Assembly (NCBI GenBank): GCA_963674805.2 | Contig: CAXXNY010000016.1 | Span: 1-64,000 of the forward strand | DNA from: CALMFG01 sp963674805 | Lineage (GTDB): Bacteria > Bacillota > Clostridia > Christensenellales > CALMFG01 | Reading direction: 5' to 3' | Length of the DNA: 64,000 bases | Shown: positions 17,431-26,102 of the stretch, piece by piece | How the letters are laid out: each line of letters starts with the position of its first letter | Numbering within the stretch: position 1 is the stretch's first letter | The notes under the pieces: generated by a model | The model's input: the letters and a program-made list of their open reading frames with translations, nothing else | What the model was told of the DNA's origin: nothing | Databases searched by the model: none | Made by a program: the position numbers and the translations under genes

Positions 17431-18459
17431 TTATTCTCCAAGTCCGTAAGTATCAATATCGTCTTGTGTGATCGTTGCTGCATCGAATCCTTTTTCTTCA
17501 GAAATCACTTTCTTCTGAGCAAGGGTTTCGCCGGCTTCAAGCTGTTTGATCATACCGTCGATTACAGTCGCCTGGAACGGGCTGCACTGGCCGTCATAGT
17601 TCCAATTGCCTGCCAGCAGTTCTCTTAATGCCCACTTATTGCAGTCAAAGCCCATTACGATAACGTCTCCGTCTACGCCGTGGGTAATGCCGTTTTCATC
17701 AAGTGCTACAACAGCGCCCTTAGCCATACCGTCATTTTCAGCGTAAATAACGTTGAATGATTCGCCGGCATTGATCACTGTTTCAACAATTTTCTTTGCT
17801 TCGGCTTCATCCCAGTTAGCGGTCTGCTGTACAACTTTGGTCATGGTTCCTGCGTCAAATTCAGCATCCAGCGCGGCAGTACGGCCTCTCTGAGCATCAC
17901 AGTCTAAAACGCCCTGTATATGGATAACGTTATACTCGTCAAGATTCTGTGCTTTCAGCCATTCTACAGCTGTAATACCTTCCTGAGCCATGTCGGAAAC
18001 GACAGCAGCTTCATACAGGCTTTCATCAGCGTTCAGCATGCGGTCAAAGAGGAACACTTTGATACCGGCTTCCTGCGCATTCGTCAGGACAGAATCCCAT
18101 CCGTCGGTAGCAGCAGCCGAGATCAGAAGATAGTCCACACCGTCGGTGATAAACTGGCCGGCAGCATTCAGCTGTTCGTCATTCTTCAGGCTGTAGAAGG
18201 TTGAAACCTCATATCCGTTTGCTTCTGTGAAGACTTTTTCAAAGTCTGCTACATTCGCAGCACGATAGCCGGATTCGGACGGCGGGTTGTTGACAATCCC
18301 AACCTTGATCATCTCATCGGCAGCAGCCGCAGGCTCTTCAGCAACAGCTTCGGTTGCAGCCTCTTCTGTGGTAGCCGGAGCAGAAGTTGCACATGCTGCA
18401 AAAGACAGCAGCAACGCAATTACCAGAACCAGTACCCATGCACTCTTTAGATTCTTCAT
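17431..18459 (-). CDS. Sugar-binding lipoprotein of the YtfQRT-YjfF-like importer
   Basis: A 342-residue periplasmic-binding-protein-like lipoprotein (Peripla_BP_4). The signal peptide ends in the lipobox SFAAC (Cys at about 23), followed by an Ala/Thr/Glu-rich linker to about residue 48. The mature domain begins IKVGIVNNPPSESGYR and contains KVFLFDRML, VIHIQGVLD and VIYAENDGMAKGAV, the two-lobe sugar-binding pattern. It resembles the galactofuranose binder YtfQ. It is the first gene of its importer and lies just downstream of a response regulator gene, from which it is separated by a terminator, so it is probably activated by that regulator. Confidence 0.86.
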   Translation of the reverse strand: MKNLKSAWVLVLVIALLLSFAACATSAPATTEEAATEAVAEEPAAAADEMIKVGIVNNPPSESGYRAANVADFEKVFTEANGYEVSTFYSLKNDEQLNAAGQFITDGVDYLLISAAATDGWDSVLTNAQEAGIKVFLFDRMLNADESLYEAAVVSDMAQEGITAVEWLKAQNLDEYNVIHIQGVLDCDAQRGRTAALDAEFDAGTMTKVVQQTANWDEAEAKKIVETVINAGESFNVIYAENDGMAKGAVVALDENGITHGVDGDVIVMGFDCNKWALRELLAGNWNYDGQCSPFQATVIDGMIKQLEAGETLAQKKVISEEKGFDAATITQDDIDTYGLGE

Positions 18460-18782
18460 ATATTTCCTCCTTAATATATTTGGGACTCACGCCCAAACTG
18501 AAAACTCTTATAAAAATTTCTAGCGACAGTTTTAATGATTATGCGGATGTAATATCTGATTTGTACGGCGCGCTGTAGTGCGCCTTCATTCAAAGTTAAT
18601 ATGTTTTTATATCGTGACTGCTTAGCACCGCTAAAAGGCCTTGTTAATCTGTGGTTATTCTAGCATCAAAAATAATGGAATATAATAGAAATATATTGGA
18701 TATTAATTTATAGCCTTTTCTTTAAAATCATATAATTTCTTACAATCGTTTTCGATTTCTTATGATTGTCCCAGTTTTAGCA
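18460..18782 (-). promoter_or_regulatory. Intergenic control region of the YtfQ-like importer
   Basis: About 320 bp without a gene. On the minus strand a TAGAAT -10 candidate (18664-18659) has no good -35, which fits an activated promoter. ACAATC (18743-18748) and GATTGT (18764-18769) form a widely spaced inverted repeat upstream of it. The neighbouring AraC-type response regulator is the natural candidate to bind here. Confidence 0.4.
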
Positions 18783-18820
18783 TTACAGCAAAAAAAAACA
18801 GATGCTTCAGCATCTGTTTT
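18783..18820 (-). terminator. Intrinsic terminator after the response regulator gene
   Basis: On the minus strand AAAACAGATGC (18820-18810), loop TGAA, GCATCTGTTTT (18805-18795), followed by a run of T to about 18790. It is a perfect 11-bp stem with a U-tract and ends the SBP-kinase-regulator transcript. Confidence 0.9.
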
Positions 18821-18851
18821 GATTATTTGTATGATTTTTTATCGTAGAAAA

Positions 18852-20417
18852 CTATAAGCTTTTGGTTTCTCTAAACCCGCTTGGCGTTTGCTTCGTATAT
18901 TTCTTAAAAATATAACTAAAATATTGTGGTTCATTATATCCAACGTGATTGGCAATGATTGAAAGCTTTAAGTCCGTATCTAAGAGCAGTTTCTTGGCGT
19001 TTTCGATGCGTGTTTTGGTTAAAAACTCGATAAATGTTGTTTGCGTTTCGTTTGAAAACACCATACTGAAATGGTTTGGTGATAGGCACACATGTTTGGC
19101 AACCTCATTTAGAGAAAGCCCCGAATTTGAATAATGATCGAAAATATAGTTTTTGGCGCGCCATATTACCTCGGAATATTTTGACACACTGCTTTCTTTT
19201 CGGTATTCGATGGTTTTGATTATGATTCTTTTTAAATCCTGAACCAGGTTGTCCCGTTCAAGGCCAACCATGTTTACGATGTCTTCCTCTGAAATATCCT
19301 GCAGGATATCTTTTGCGTCGCCGCCTAGGCTGGATACAATGTGGTTGCACTGAAAGACAATGTTACAAATTGTATGGTACCGGTGCATTCTTTCTTCATA
19401 TTTGTCATCATCAAACATGTCGAACAAGAACCCGTCTACTTCTTCGGCTTCTAAGCGGGACAACACATCAAGCCGGTTCTTCTCTGTATAATAAGCCTTA
19501 TCAGATAACATTTTTTCTACGTCTTTGATATATAATATCTGATCCAAATTCATATCGTTAATAAAGCTTCTAGCCTTATTTGCATCCATATAAGATCTGC
19601 TGATATCGCTTAAGCGGCTGACCGCATTCCCGATTCCAATGATCGTTTTGTGCTGCTCAATTTCATTAATACTATGCCTGATCGTGCCGGAGAGCAAAAA
19701 GGCCTGTTCGATTAATTCCTGCTCATCATTGCTTCTGAGCACGACAATCATTCTGTCCGGCGTTTTATAGTATAAAAGGATATTTGCGATTTTTTCTAAA
19801 GCAACCTTACAAAACGTTTTTACCTCAATATTGTCTATGCCTGTTTTACAGTTGATTTTCACATCAATCACGATGTAGTATTTACTAATCAGATCAATGC
19901 CATATTCCCTGTACTGCTCAATTATTTCCCTTTTGTCAAACTTCCCGCTGATCAGCGACTCGAACAAAAAGTCCTTCTGCAACGATTTAATGCTGTTGAG
20001 GCGGTCTTCCATCTGAAGCAGTTTCCTGCTCTTCTCTTTTTCGTCGTTAATCTTTTTAATTGCTTTTTCAAGAACCCGGTTTAATTCTTCAAACTTAATC
20101 GGTTTTAATAAATAGTCGGTAACCCCAATTTTCAGCGCATTTTTTGCGTATTCAAACTCGTCATAGCCGCTGATAATAATGATCTGTATCCACGGCATGG
20201 TAGACCTCAGAATCGAGGAAAGCTCTAGGCCATCCATAAAAGGCATCTGAATATCAGTAATCACAATGTCGGGTTTCAACTCGTTAATTTGGCTTAACGC
20301 CATTTCGCCGTCAGAAGCTTCGCCGCAGAAAACAAATGGGGTGCTTGCCCAATCTGTCAGATTCTGCAGCCGCTCTTTTATGCGGTATTCGTCGTCAACT
20401 ATAAATACTTTATACAT
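18852..20417 (-). CDS. YesN-type response regulator with AraC DNA-binding domain
   Basis: A 521-residue regulator. The N-terminal receiver starts KVFIVDDEYRIKERL, has the phospho-acceptor D55 in DIVITDIQMPFMDG, and the conserved lysine in DYLLKPIKF. The C-terminal 100 residues hold two AraC helix-turn-helices: LNEVAKHVCLSPNHFSMVF and IANHVGYNEPQYFSYIFKKY. The middle part is the usual variable region. It shares a base with the kinase gene at 20417 (kinase stop/regulator start), a coupled pair. It most likely activates the adjacent YtfQ-like importer when its sugar is present. Confidence 0.92.
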   Translation of the reverse strand: MYKVFIVDDEYRIKERLQNLTDWASTPFVFCGEASDGEMALSQINELKPDIVITDIQMPFMDGLELSSILRSTMPWIQIIIISGYDEFEYAKNALKIGVTDYLLKPIKFEELNRVLEKAIKKINDEKEKSRKLLQMEDRLNSIKSLQKDFLFESLISGKFDKREIIEQYREYGIDLISKYYIVIDVKINCKTGIDNIEVKTFCKVALEKIANILLYYKTPDRMIVVLRSNDEQELIEQAFLLSGTIRHSINEIEQHKTIIGIGNAVSRLSDISRSYMDANKARSFINDMNLDQILYIKDVEKMLSDKAYYTEKNRLDVLSRLEAEEVDGFLFDMFDDDKYEERMHRYHTICNIVFQCNHIVSSLGGDAKDILQDISEEDIVNMVGLERDNLVQDLKRIIIKTIEYRKESSVSKYSEVIWRAKNYIFDHYSNSGLSLNEVAKHVCLSPNHFSMVFSNETQTTFIEFLTKTRIENAKKLLLDTDLKLSIIANHVGYNEPQYFSYIFKKYTKQTPSGFRETKSL

Positions 20418-21856
20418 TATGCGTCCGCCTTCGTATCCATTCCAAGTATCAGCGTTATCGTGGTTCCCTTATTCTTTTTGCTGTTAATCGTCAGCCTTCC
20501 ATTCTTTCCATAAAAAAGCCTTATGCGCTTATAGACGCTGCTGAGCCCGTATCCGGCGCCATCCATCGTCGGGTAACTTTTGTTATTATACAGACACCGT
20601 TTTAGTTTTTTTAAGGTTTCCTCATCAATCCCTTTTCCGGTATCTGATACGCTTATTTCTACTTTATGGCCTTTCTTAATGCCTTTGATGCTGATTTTCC
20701 CTTTACCCCTGACCTGCTTTATCCCGTGATAAATCGCATTTTCCACAAGCGGCTGCAATAGCAATTTCAAAATAAATATATTGCTGATTGCACTATCGAT
20801 TTCAATATCATAATCAAGTATATTTCCGTAACGGTACCGCTGTATACGCAGATAGCTTTCTACATGCTTAACCTCATTCTCTATCGTGATCCATTCATTC
20901 CCTTTGCTTAATGAAATTCTATAGAATGTGGACAGCGCATCCACGACATCAATGACATCGCTGTTTCTCTTTTCTTCTGCCAGCCAGATAATCGTATCAT
21001 ACGTATTATATAAAAAGTGAGGCTTGATCTGCGCCTGCAGCAGGCTGAGCTCAGCTTTTTTTAAGTTCTGCTGCTCACGGTTGTTTTCCTCAATCAGGCG
21101 TTCGATTTTCCCTGACATAATGTTCAGGCTTTGCGTTAAGGACTCCAGTTCTTCAATTTTCCCATGCTCAACCCGAATATTGAAATCCCCTTTTGCAATC
21201 TTGCCCGCCATGTCCTCCAGCTGCTTTATCGGTTCTTTGATGTCTGATACCAGCTTCATCTTCGTCCTGCTCATGGCGCGTATAAACACGACAACCATTA
21301 ACAGAATAACAATTAATAATACATTCTGGATAATCTGAATCGTTTCATTCAGTTTGGCAACGGCCGTTATCTCTTCATTATTGAATTCGCCCAGCATTTC
21401 GCTCACAACCAGAGAGACGCTTCGGATTTCTTCATTTGTTTCAACCGTCTCATCCACCTTAGCGCCCTGGCTGGTCTGCTCTTTCAGTTTCTCAATATAG
21501 CCTTCCAATGTTTTTGTCGTTCGCTTTGCCAATTCAAGTTTCGTTTTATCTTCAATAATCGAGTTTTCCTCTAAGTACGCGATACCGCTGTAAATCTCGT
21601 TTAAATACTCAATTTGTTTTCCATCCTCAAAGTTAATCATCCCGTTGACTATCTTCCAGGTTTCGTTGCTGATGTCATTCTCAACCGTATCTCTAAGGTC
21701 ATTGTTATATTCGAAATTCGTAATCATACGGTTATATTTAAAGGTAAAAAAGTATGATATGGACATGCTGATGGAAATGCACAGCACCGAGAAGAGCATC
21801 ACAATGATAAAGAACTGATGAATCGATCGCTCTATTGAGTTTTTTACCAGCTTCAT
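20417..21856 (-). CDS. YesM-type sensor histidine kinase
   Basis: A 479-residue membrane kinase. Membrane segments lie at about 13-38 and 177-194, with an extracellular domain of about 140 residues between them. A HAMP linker (about 195-250) follows, then the His_kinase motif with H280 in QAQIKPHFLYN and the ATPase N-box QPLVENAIYHG, ending in DGAGYGLSSVYKR. The extracellular part probably contacts the sugar-binding lipoprotein encoded immediately upstream (3 bp away). Confidence 0.92.
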   Translation of the reverse strand: MKLVKNSIERSIHQFFIIVMLFSVLCISISMSISYFFTFKYNRMITNFEYNNDLRDTVENDISNETWKIVNGMINFEDGKQIEYLNEIYSGIAYLEENSIIEDKTKLELAKRTTKTLEGYIEKLKEQTSQGAKVDETVETNEEIRSVSLVVSEMLGEFNNEEITAVAKLNETIQIIQNVLLIVILLMVVVFIRAMSRTKMKLVSDIKEPIKQLEDMAGKIAKGDFNIRVEHGKIEELESLTQSLNIMSGKIERLIEENNREQQNLKKAELSLLQAQIKPHFLYNTYDTIIWLAEEKRNSDVIDVVDALSTFYRISLSKGNEWITIENEVKHVESYLRIQRYRYGNILDYDIEIDSAISNIFILKLLLQPLVENAIYHGIKQVRGKGKISIKGIKKGHKVEISVSDTGKGIDEETLKKLKRCLYNNKSYPTMDGAGYGLSSVYKRIRLFYGKNGRLTINSKKNKGTTITLILGMDTKADA

Positions 21857-21859
21857 TTT

Positions 21860-22822
21860 TTAGTAACCCCTTGGCGGTAATTCAGATAAATCATCCCACA
21901 TCGTAAACACGGTTTCATCCGAATAAATTTCTTTCGGGACGGTTTCACCGTTTACAATGCCGGTACAAATCTCCATTACTTTTTCTCCAAGCAAAGGCGT
22001 ACACTCAACCACACAGTTCACCTTTCCCTGTTCAAGCAGCTCAATCATTTTCTGTTCGCCGTCTACCGTGATGATGACCACATCCACTCCGGGTCTTATC
22101 CCTTTGCTTTCCAGCGTTTCAATAACACCGTATGTCATCATGTCATTGTGGGAATAAATCACATCAAACTCGGTCCCAGCGTCCAGAATATTCGCCATAA
22201 TTTCTTTGCCGCGCGACTTCATAAAATCGCCGTCAAAGCTCCCAACGATTTGTATATTTTCTTTTACTTCTATAACCTTTCTGAAACCTTCCGCCCTGCC
22301 GAGCGCAGGCGTTGAGTTTTCGGTGCCTCTTAACTCTATTACTTTTATATCATCAGTGGTTCCCTTATAGTACTCCAATAGAAAATCAGCGGCGCGTTCG
22401 CCTTCCTTTTCAAAGTCAGATCCGATAAAGGCCGTATACAGATCATCATTCTCAAGTATAATGCCTCTGTCAATAATAACGACGGGTATCCCGGCATCAT
22501 ATGCCTCCTGCAGGACATTATCCCAGCCCACATTATAAATAGGTGCAAAAACAATGATATCAACCTGATTTGCAATAAATCTTCTGATATGGCTGATTTG
22601 ATTTTCATACTTTTGTTCTGCATTCAAGAAAATCAGATCAATGCCCGCGGCTTCCGCAGCTTCCTGAATGGATCGCGTATTCCCAAGACGCCACCCGCTC
22701 TCACTTCCCAACTGAGAAAAACCCATAACAAAGCCGGGGTTTTCCGCACTTTCCGTTTTTGCGCAGCCTGAAAAAAGCAGCACAATAAGTAAACTCAGTA
22801 TTATCCAACCACTTTTCTTCAT
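21860..22822 (-). CDS. YtfQ-like sugar-binding lipoprotein linked to the sensor kinase
   Basis: A 320-residue lipoprotein. The signal peptide has the lipobox LFSGC (Cys at about 20). The mature protein begins with MGFSQLGSESGWRLGNT, very close to E. coli YtfQ (GFSQVGSESGWR), and continues with DIIVFAPIYNVGWDNVL, VIIDRGI, VIELRGTENSTPALGRAEGF and YSHNDMMTYGVIE. The ATG at 22822 is chosen because AGGTGA precedes it; a GTG three codons earlier lies inside that site. It is followed directly by kinase and regulator genes with no permease, which suggests a sensory rather than a transport role. Confidence 0.85.
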   Translation of the reverse strand: MKKSGWIILSLLIVLLFSGCAKTESAENPGFVMGFSQLGSESGWRLGNTRSIQEAAEAAGIDLIFLNAEQKYENQISHIRRFIANQVDIIVFAPIYNVGWDNVLQEAYDAGIPVVIIDRGIILENDDLYTAFIGSDFEKEGERAADFLLEYYKGTTDDIKVIELRGTENSTPALGRAEGFRKVIEVKENIQIVGSFDGDFMKSRGKEIMANILDAGTEFDVIYSHNDMMTYGVIETLESKGIRPGVDVVIITVDGEQKMIELLEQGKVNCVVECTPLLGEKVMEICTGIVNGETVPKEIYSDETVFTMWDDLSELPPRGY

Positions 22823-22949
22823 TATGATCACCTGTCTTTATTATTACCTATATATAGAATATCATACAGCACTATGATTTTACATTATGTATTTTTACGA
22901 TATAAATAGATATTTTTCATAAGTGACGCACAATAAATTACATAGTATT

Positions 22950-22987
22950 TTTAAAAAATAAACGGACGCCTTTGATCAAAGCGTCCG
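22950..22987 (-). terminator. Intrinsic terminator of glpK
   Basis: On the minus strand CGGACGCTTTGA (22987-22976) and TCAAAGGCGTCCG (22975-22963) form an almost perfect inverted repeat, and TTTATTTTTTA follows. It stands 11 bp past the glpK stop. Confidence 0.9.
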
Positions 22988-22998
22988 CAGCTCATGCT

Positions 22999-24486
22999 TT
23001 AGTTCTCTTCCCAATCCAGACTGCGGCTGACGGCCTTGCGCCAGCCTTTTAACAACTTCTCGCGTTTTGCCTGATCCATGTTCGGTGAGAAGCTGGCTTC
23101 ACAGCTGCGCATCTTCCGGATTTCCTCACGGTCCTTCCAAACGCCTGTTGCTAAGCCCGCAAGATAAGCAACGCCAAGAGCTGTTGTTTCCTTTATCTTC
23201 GGACGGTTAACCTGCCTGTTTAAAATATCCGCCTGGAACTGCATCAGGAACGCATCCCGGCTTGCACCGCCGTCTGCATTCAACTCGGTAATAGCCAGTC
23301 CGCTGTCCTTTTCCATCGCCTCAACCAACTCAAGGCTCTGGTACGCGATTGATTCCTGTGCGGCACGGATAATATGCTCGCGCCGCGTACCGCGGGTAAT
23401 CCCAATCATACAGCCTCGCGCGTACATATCCCAATACGGCGCCCCGAGGCCGGTAAACGCCGGCACCAGATAAACACCGCCCGTGTCATCTACTTTTTGT
23501 GCATAATACTCCGCATCACGGCTTTCGGCAATGAATCGCATCTCATCCCTCAGCCACTGAATCACCGCACCGCCCACGAAGACGCTGCCTTCCAGCGCAT
23601 ATTCAACCCTTCCGTTGATGCCGATGGCAATCGTGGTCACCAGCCCGTTCTGGCTGTCCACCGGCGTTTCTCCGGTATTCATTAAAAGAAAACATCCGGT
23701 TCCATATGTGTTCTTGGCTTCGCCGCGCAAAAAACAAGCCTGTCCAAAAAGCGCCGCCTGCTGGTCGCCCGCAATACCCGCGATCGGTATGCTCTTACCC
23801 TGTAAAACCGCGTGCCCGTATACCTCGCTGCTGCTGCATACGGTTGGCAGCATTGCCCGCGGAATATCCAGCGCGCTTAGCAGTTTGTCGTCCCAGTCAA
23901 GCGTCTTGATGTTATAGATCAGTGTCCGGGAGGCATTCGTATAATCTGTGATATGTTTTTCCCCGTTGGTCAGCTTCCATATCAGCCAGGTGTCCACCGT
24001 ACCAAACAGGATCTCTCCCCGCGCTGCGCGCTCGCGTGCGCCGTCAACATGGTCCAATATCCATTTGATCTTTGTTCCGGAAAAATACGCGTCCGCGACA
24101 AGGCCGGTCGCTTCCCGGATATACTCCTCAAACCCCGCCGCTTTTAGTTCATCTGTAATCCCCGCTGTCCTGCGGCACTGCCAGACGATCGCATTATAAA
24201 TCGGGCGTCCGGTCGCTTTATCCCAAAGTATGGTCGTCTCCCGCTGGTTTGCAATCCCGATTGCGGCGATATCATCAATTTCAATTCCGCTTTTTGTGAC
24301 GACTTCCATCATCACGGCATACTGGGATGAATAGATTTCCATCGGGTTGTGTTCCACCCAGCCTTCTTTCGGATAAATCTGCGTAAACTCCTTCTGCGCC
24401 GTGTCCACTATATTCTGCGATTCATCAAACAGGATCGCCCGCGAACTCGTCGTTCCCTGATCCAATGCTAAAAGATATTTGGCCAT
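22999..24486 (-). CDS. glpK: Glycerol kinase
   Basis: A 495-residue FGGY kinase that makes sn-glycerol-3-phosphate. The N-terminus is MAKYLLALDQGTTSSRAI, followed by GWVEHNPMEI, ANQRETTILWDKATG, WQCRRT (glycerol-binding arginine) and, near the end, NADGGASRDAFLMQFQAD. These are GlpK rather than xylulokinase features. The start at 24486 follows AAGGAG; an upstream in-frame ATG at 24561 would add 25 unrelated residues. It has its own terminator and a promoter candidate and is monocistronic. No glpF or glpD is adjacent. Confidence 0.96.
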   Translation of the reverse strand: MAKYLLALDQGTTSSRAILFDESQNIVDTAQKEFTQIYPKEGWVEHNPMEIYSSQYAVMMEVVTKSGIEIDDIAAIGIANQRETTILWDKATGRPIYNAIVWQCRRTAGITDELKAAGFEEYIREATGLVADAYFSGTKIKWILDHVDGARERAARGEILFGTVDTWLIWKLTNGEKHITDYTNASRTLIYNIKTLDWDDKLLSALDIPRAMLPTVCSSSEVYGHAVLQGKSIPIAGIAGDQQAALFGQACFLRGEAKNTYGTGCFLLMNTGETPVDSQNGLVTTIAIGINGRVEYALEGSVFVGGAVIQWLRDEMRFIAESRDAEYYAQKVDDTGGVYLVPAFTGLGAPYWDMYARGCMIGITRGTRREHIIRAAQESIAYQSLELVEAMEKDSGLAITELNADGGASRDAFLMQFQADILNRQVNRPKIKETTALGVAYLAGLATGVWKDREEIRKMRSCEASFSPNMDQAKREKLLKGWRKAVSRSLDWEEN

Positions 24487-24596
24487 TCTATATTCTCCTT
24501 GTCTCCACGAAGGATTATTAAACACATTATCATTTTGATTAAAAAATATCCGAACCCACAAATAAAGATGATGGACTATATATTTACGCGTTTCCT

Positions 24597-24645
24597 TCAG
24601 TATTTTCCTTTTTTATTATAATCGCTAAACGCGATATATGAAAGT
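24597..24645 (-). promoter_or_regulatory. Candidate glpK promoter with a small inverted repeat
   Basis: TATAAT on the minus strand (24620-24615) is preceded by a weak -35 (TTTCAT). The inverted repeat ATCGC-TAAAC-GCGAT (24621-24635) lies in the spacer, where a repressor could act. The surrounding 24487-24822 divergent region holds nothing else recognised besides the promoter of the plus-strand gene. Confidence 0.4.
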
Positions 24646-24751
24646 TTTCATTTATATTAGGGGTTCAGCCGGCACCGGGATTTCCCTCACTACCATTCAT
24701 TCATTGCCTTTTTATATGTTTGGATACAGAGAATAAAACCTAACGCCGCCA

Positions 24752-24781
24752 TTGAAAACACACCACACATGGTTATATAAT
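24752..24781 (+). promoter_or_regulatory. Promoter of the GNAT-like gene
   Basis: TTGAAA (24752-24757), an 18-bp spacer and a perfect TATAAT (24776-24781) lie about 40 bp upstream of the plus-strand start codon at 24823. Confidence 0.6.
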
Positions 24782-24822
24782 AATATGCAATGAACTTATC
24801 GTTTTTTTATAAGGAGAACACT

Positions 24823-25953
24823 ATGGTAATAATCAAAGAAGCAGTCGGCAAACGCATGCTGAAACAGTTCAGAGATTTTCCGGACAAACTGCATGCCGGA
24901 AAACCCTACTATGTGCCGGATTTAAAAATGGACGAGCTGAACATGTATCAGCCCAAGACAAACGGCGCGTTTGATTACTGCGAGGCAAAATTCTTTTTGG
25001 CATATCGTGATAGCGAAATCGTGGGCCGGGTGCTTGCGATTCTGGTAAAAGCGGAAAATGAGCGCTACGGCATCAAGAATGTACGGTTCTCAAGAATCGA
25101 GTTTATCGACGATTATGAAGTTTCCGGCGCACTGCTGAAAGCGGTTGAGGACTATGCCAAGGAAAAAGGCATGGAAAACGTATCCGGGCCGCACGGATTT
25201 TCTGATTTGGATAAAGAAGGGATGCAAATCGAGGGCTTCGGCGAAGTTCCGCTCAGCATCACCTATAACAATCCCGAGTACTATCCCAAGCATCTGGAGC
25301 ATTATGGTTATACCAAAGAAGTGGATTGGATCGAATACAAAATCAAAATGCCGGATCTTGAAAGTAAGGCCTTCCAGCGCGTGAAACGGATCTCGGATAT
25401 TGCATTAAAGCGAACCAATCTGGAATTGCTGAAATTTAATAAAATCAAAGACTTAAAGCCGTATATCGCACAGATATTCGATTTATTAAATACGTGTTAT
25501 CAGGAGCTTTTTGGCTTTGTACCGCTCAGCGACAGACAGGCCAATGAATATCTCAACAGTTTTATGATGCTGCTGAATCCCGATTATGCCAAATTTATCG
25601 TTGATAAAAACGGAAAGCTGATGGCTTTCGGCCTGGCCGCGCCATGGCTTGCAGGTGTGTTTAAAAAGACCGGCGGACGCTTATTCCCGTTTGGGTTTAT
25701 CCCTATCCTGCGTGCAAAATCACGGGGCGACCGTCTGGTGCTGTATTTAGTCGCCGTTCACCCTGACTTCCAGTCTTCGGGTATCGTCGCGCCTTTGATC
25801 GCAAATATCTGTGAATCGGCTGTGAAGAACGGTATTAAGTTTGCGGAAACCGGACCGGAACTTGAAACCAACAATAAAGTCCAGCAGCTCTGGACCGCGT
25901 TTGAGCCTGTTCAGCATAAACGCAGAAGGTGTTATAAAAAAAGTTTGAAATAA
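24823..25953 (+). CDS. GNAT-related protein of unknown function
   Basis: A 376-residue protein of a conserved but uncharacterised family related to N-acetyltransferases. The first half has a GNAT-like strand pattern (KFFLAYRDSEIVGRVLAIL). The C-terminal half has a second copy with LYLVAVHPDFQSSGIVAPLI, the usual place of the acetyl-CoA pyrophosphate loop (Q-x-x-G-x), and ends ETNNKVQQLWTAFEP. The start was placed at 24823 because AAGGAG lies 6 bp before it; an ATG at 24790 lacks such a site. One of only three plus-strand genes here, with its own promoter and terminator. The substrate is unknown. Confidence 0.75.
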   Translation: MVIIKEAVGKRMLKQFRDFPDKLHAGKPYYVPDLKMDELNMYQPKTNGAFDYCEAKFFLAYRDSEIVGRVLAILVKAENERYGIKNVRFSRIEFIDDYEVSGALLKAVEDYAKEKGMENVSGPHGFSDLDKEGMQIEGFGEVPLSITYNNPEYYPKHLEHYGYTKEVDWIEYKIKMPDLESKAFQRVKRISDIALKRTNLELLKFNKIKDLKPYIAQIFDLLNTCYQELFGFVPLSDRQANEYLNSFMMLLNPDYAKFIVDKNGKLMAFGLAAPWLAGVFKKTGGRLFPFGFIPILRAKSRGDRLVLYLVAVHPDFQSSGIVAPLIANICESAVKNGIKFAETGPELETNNKVQQLWTAFEPVQHKRRRCYKKSLK

Positions 25954-25957
25954 AATT

Positions 25958-25982
25958 AAGTCCGCTTACGCGGACTTTTTAT
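25958..25982 (+). terminator. Intrinsic terminator of the GNAT-like gene
   Basis: AAGTCCGC-TTAC-GCGGACTT (25958-25977) followed by TTT and ATTAT. An 8-bp stem starting 4 bp past the stop codon. Confidence 0.88.
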
Positions 25983-26102
25983 TATAGCTCAATTCAAATT
26001 TTTTCTAATATATAAACAGACGAGAGATGTACTATTGATTCCTGTCCTGAACTTATCCTGGTTTAAGGCTGGAATACCCGGACAATCCAAAGTTCTGCTA
26101 TC

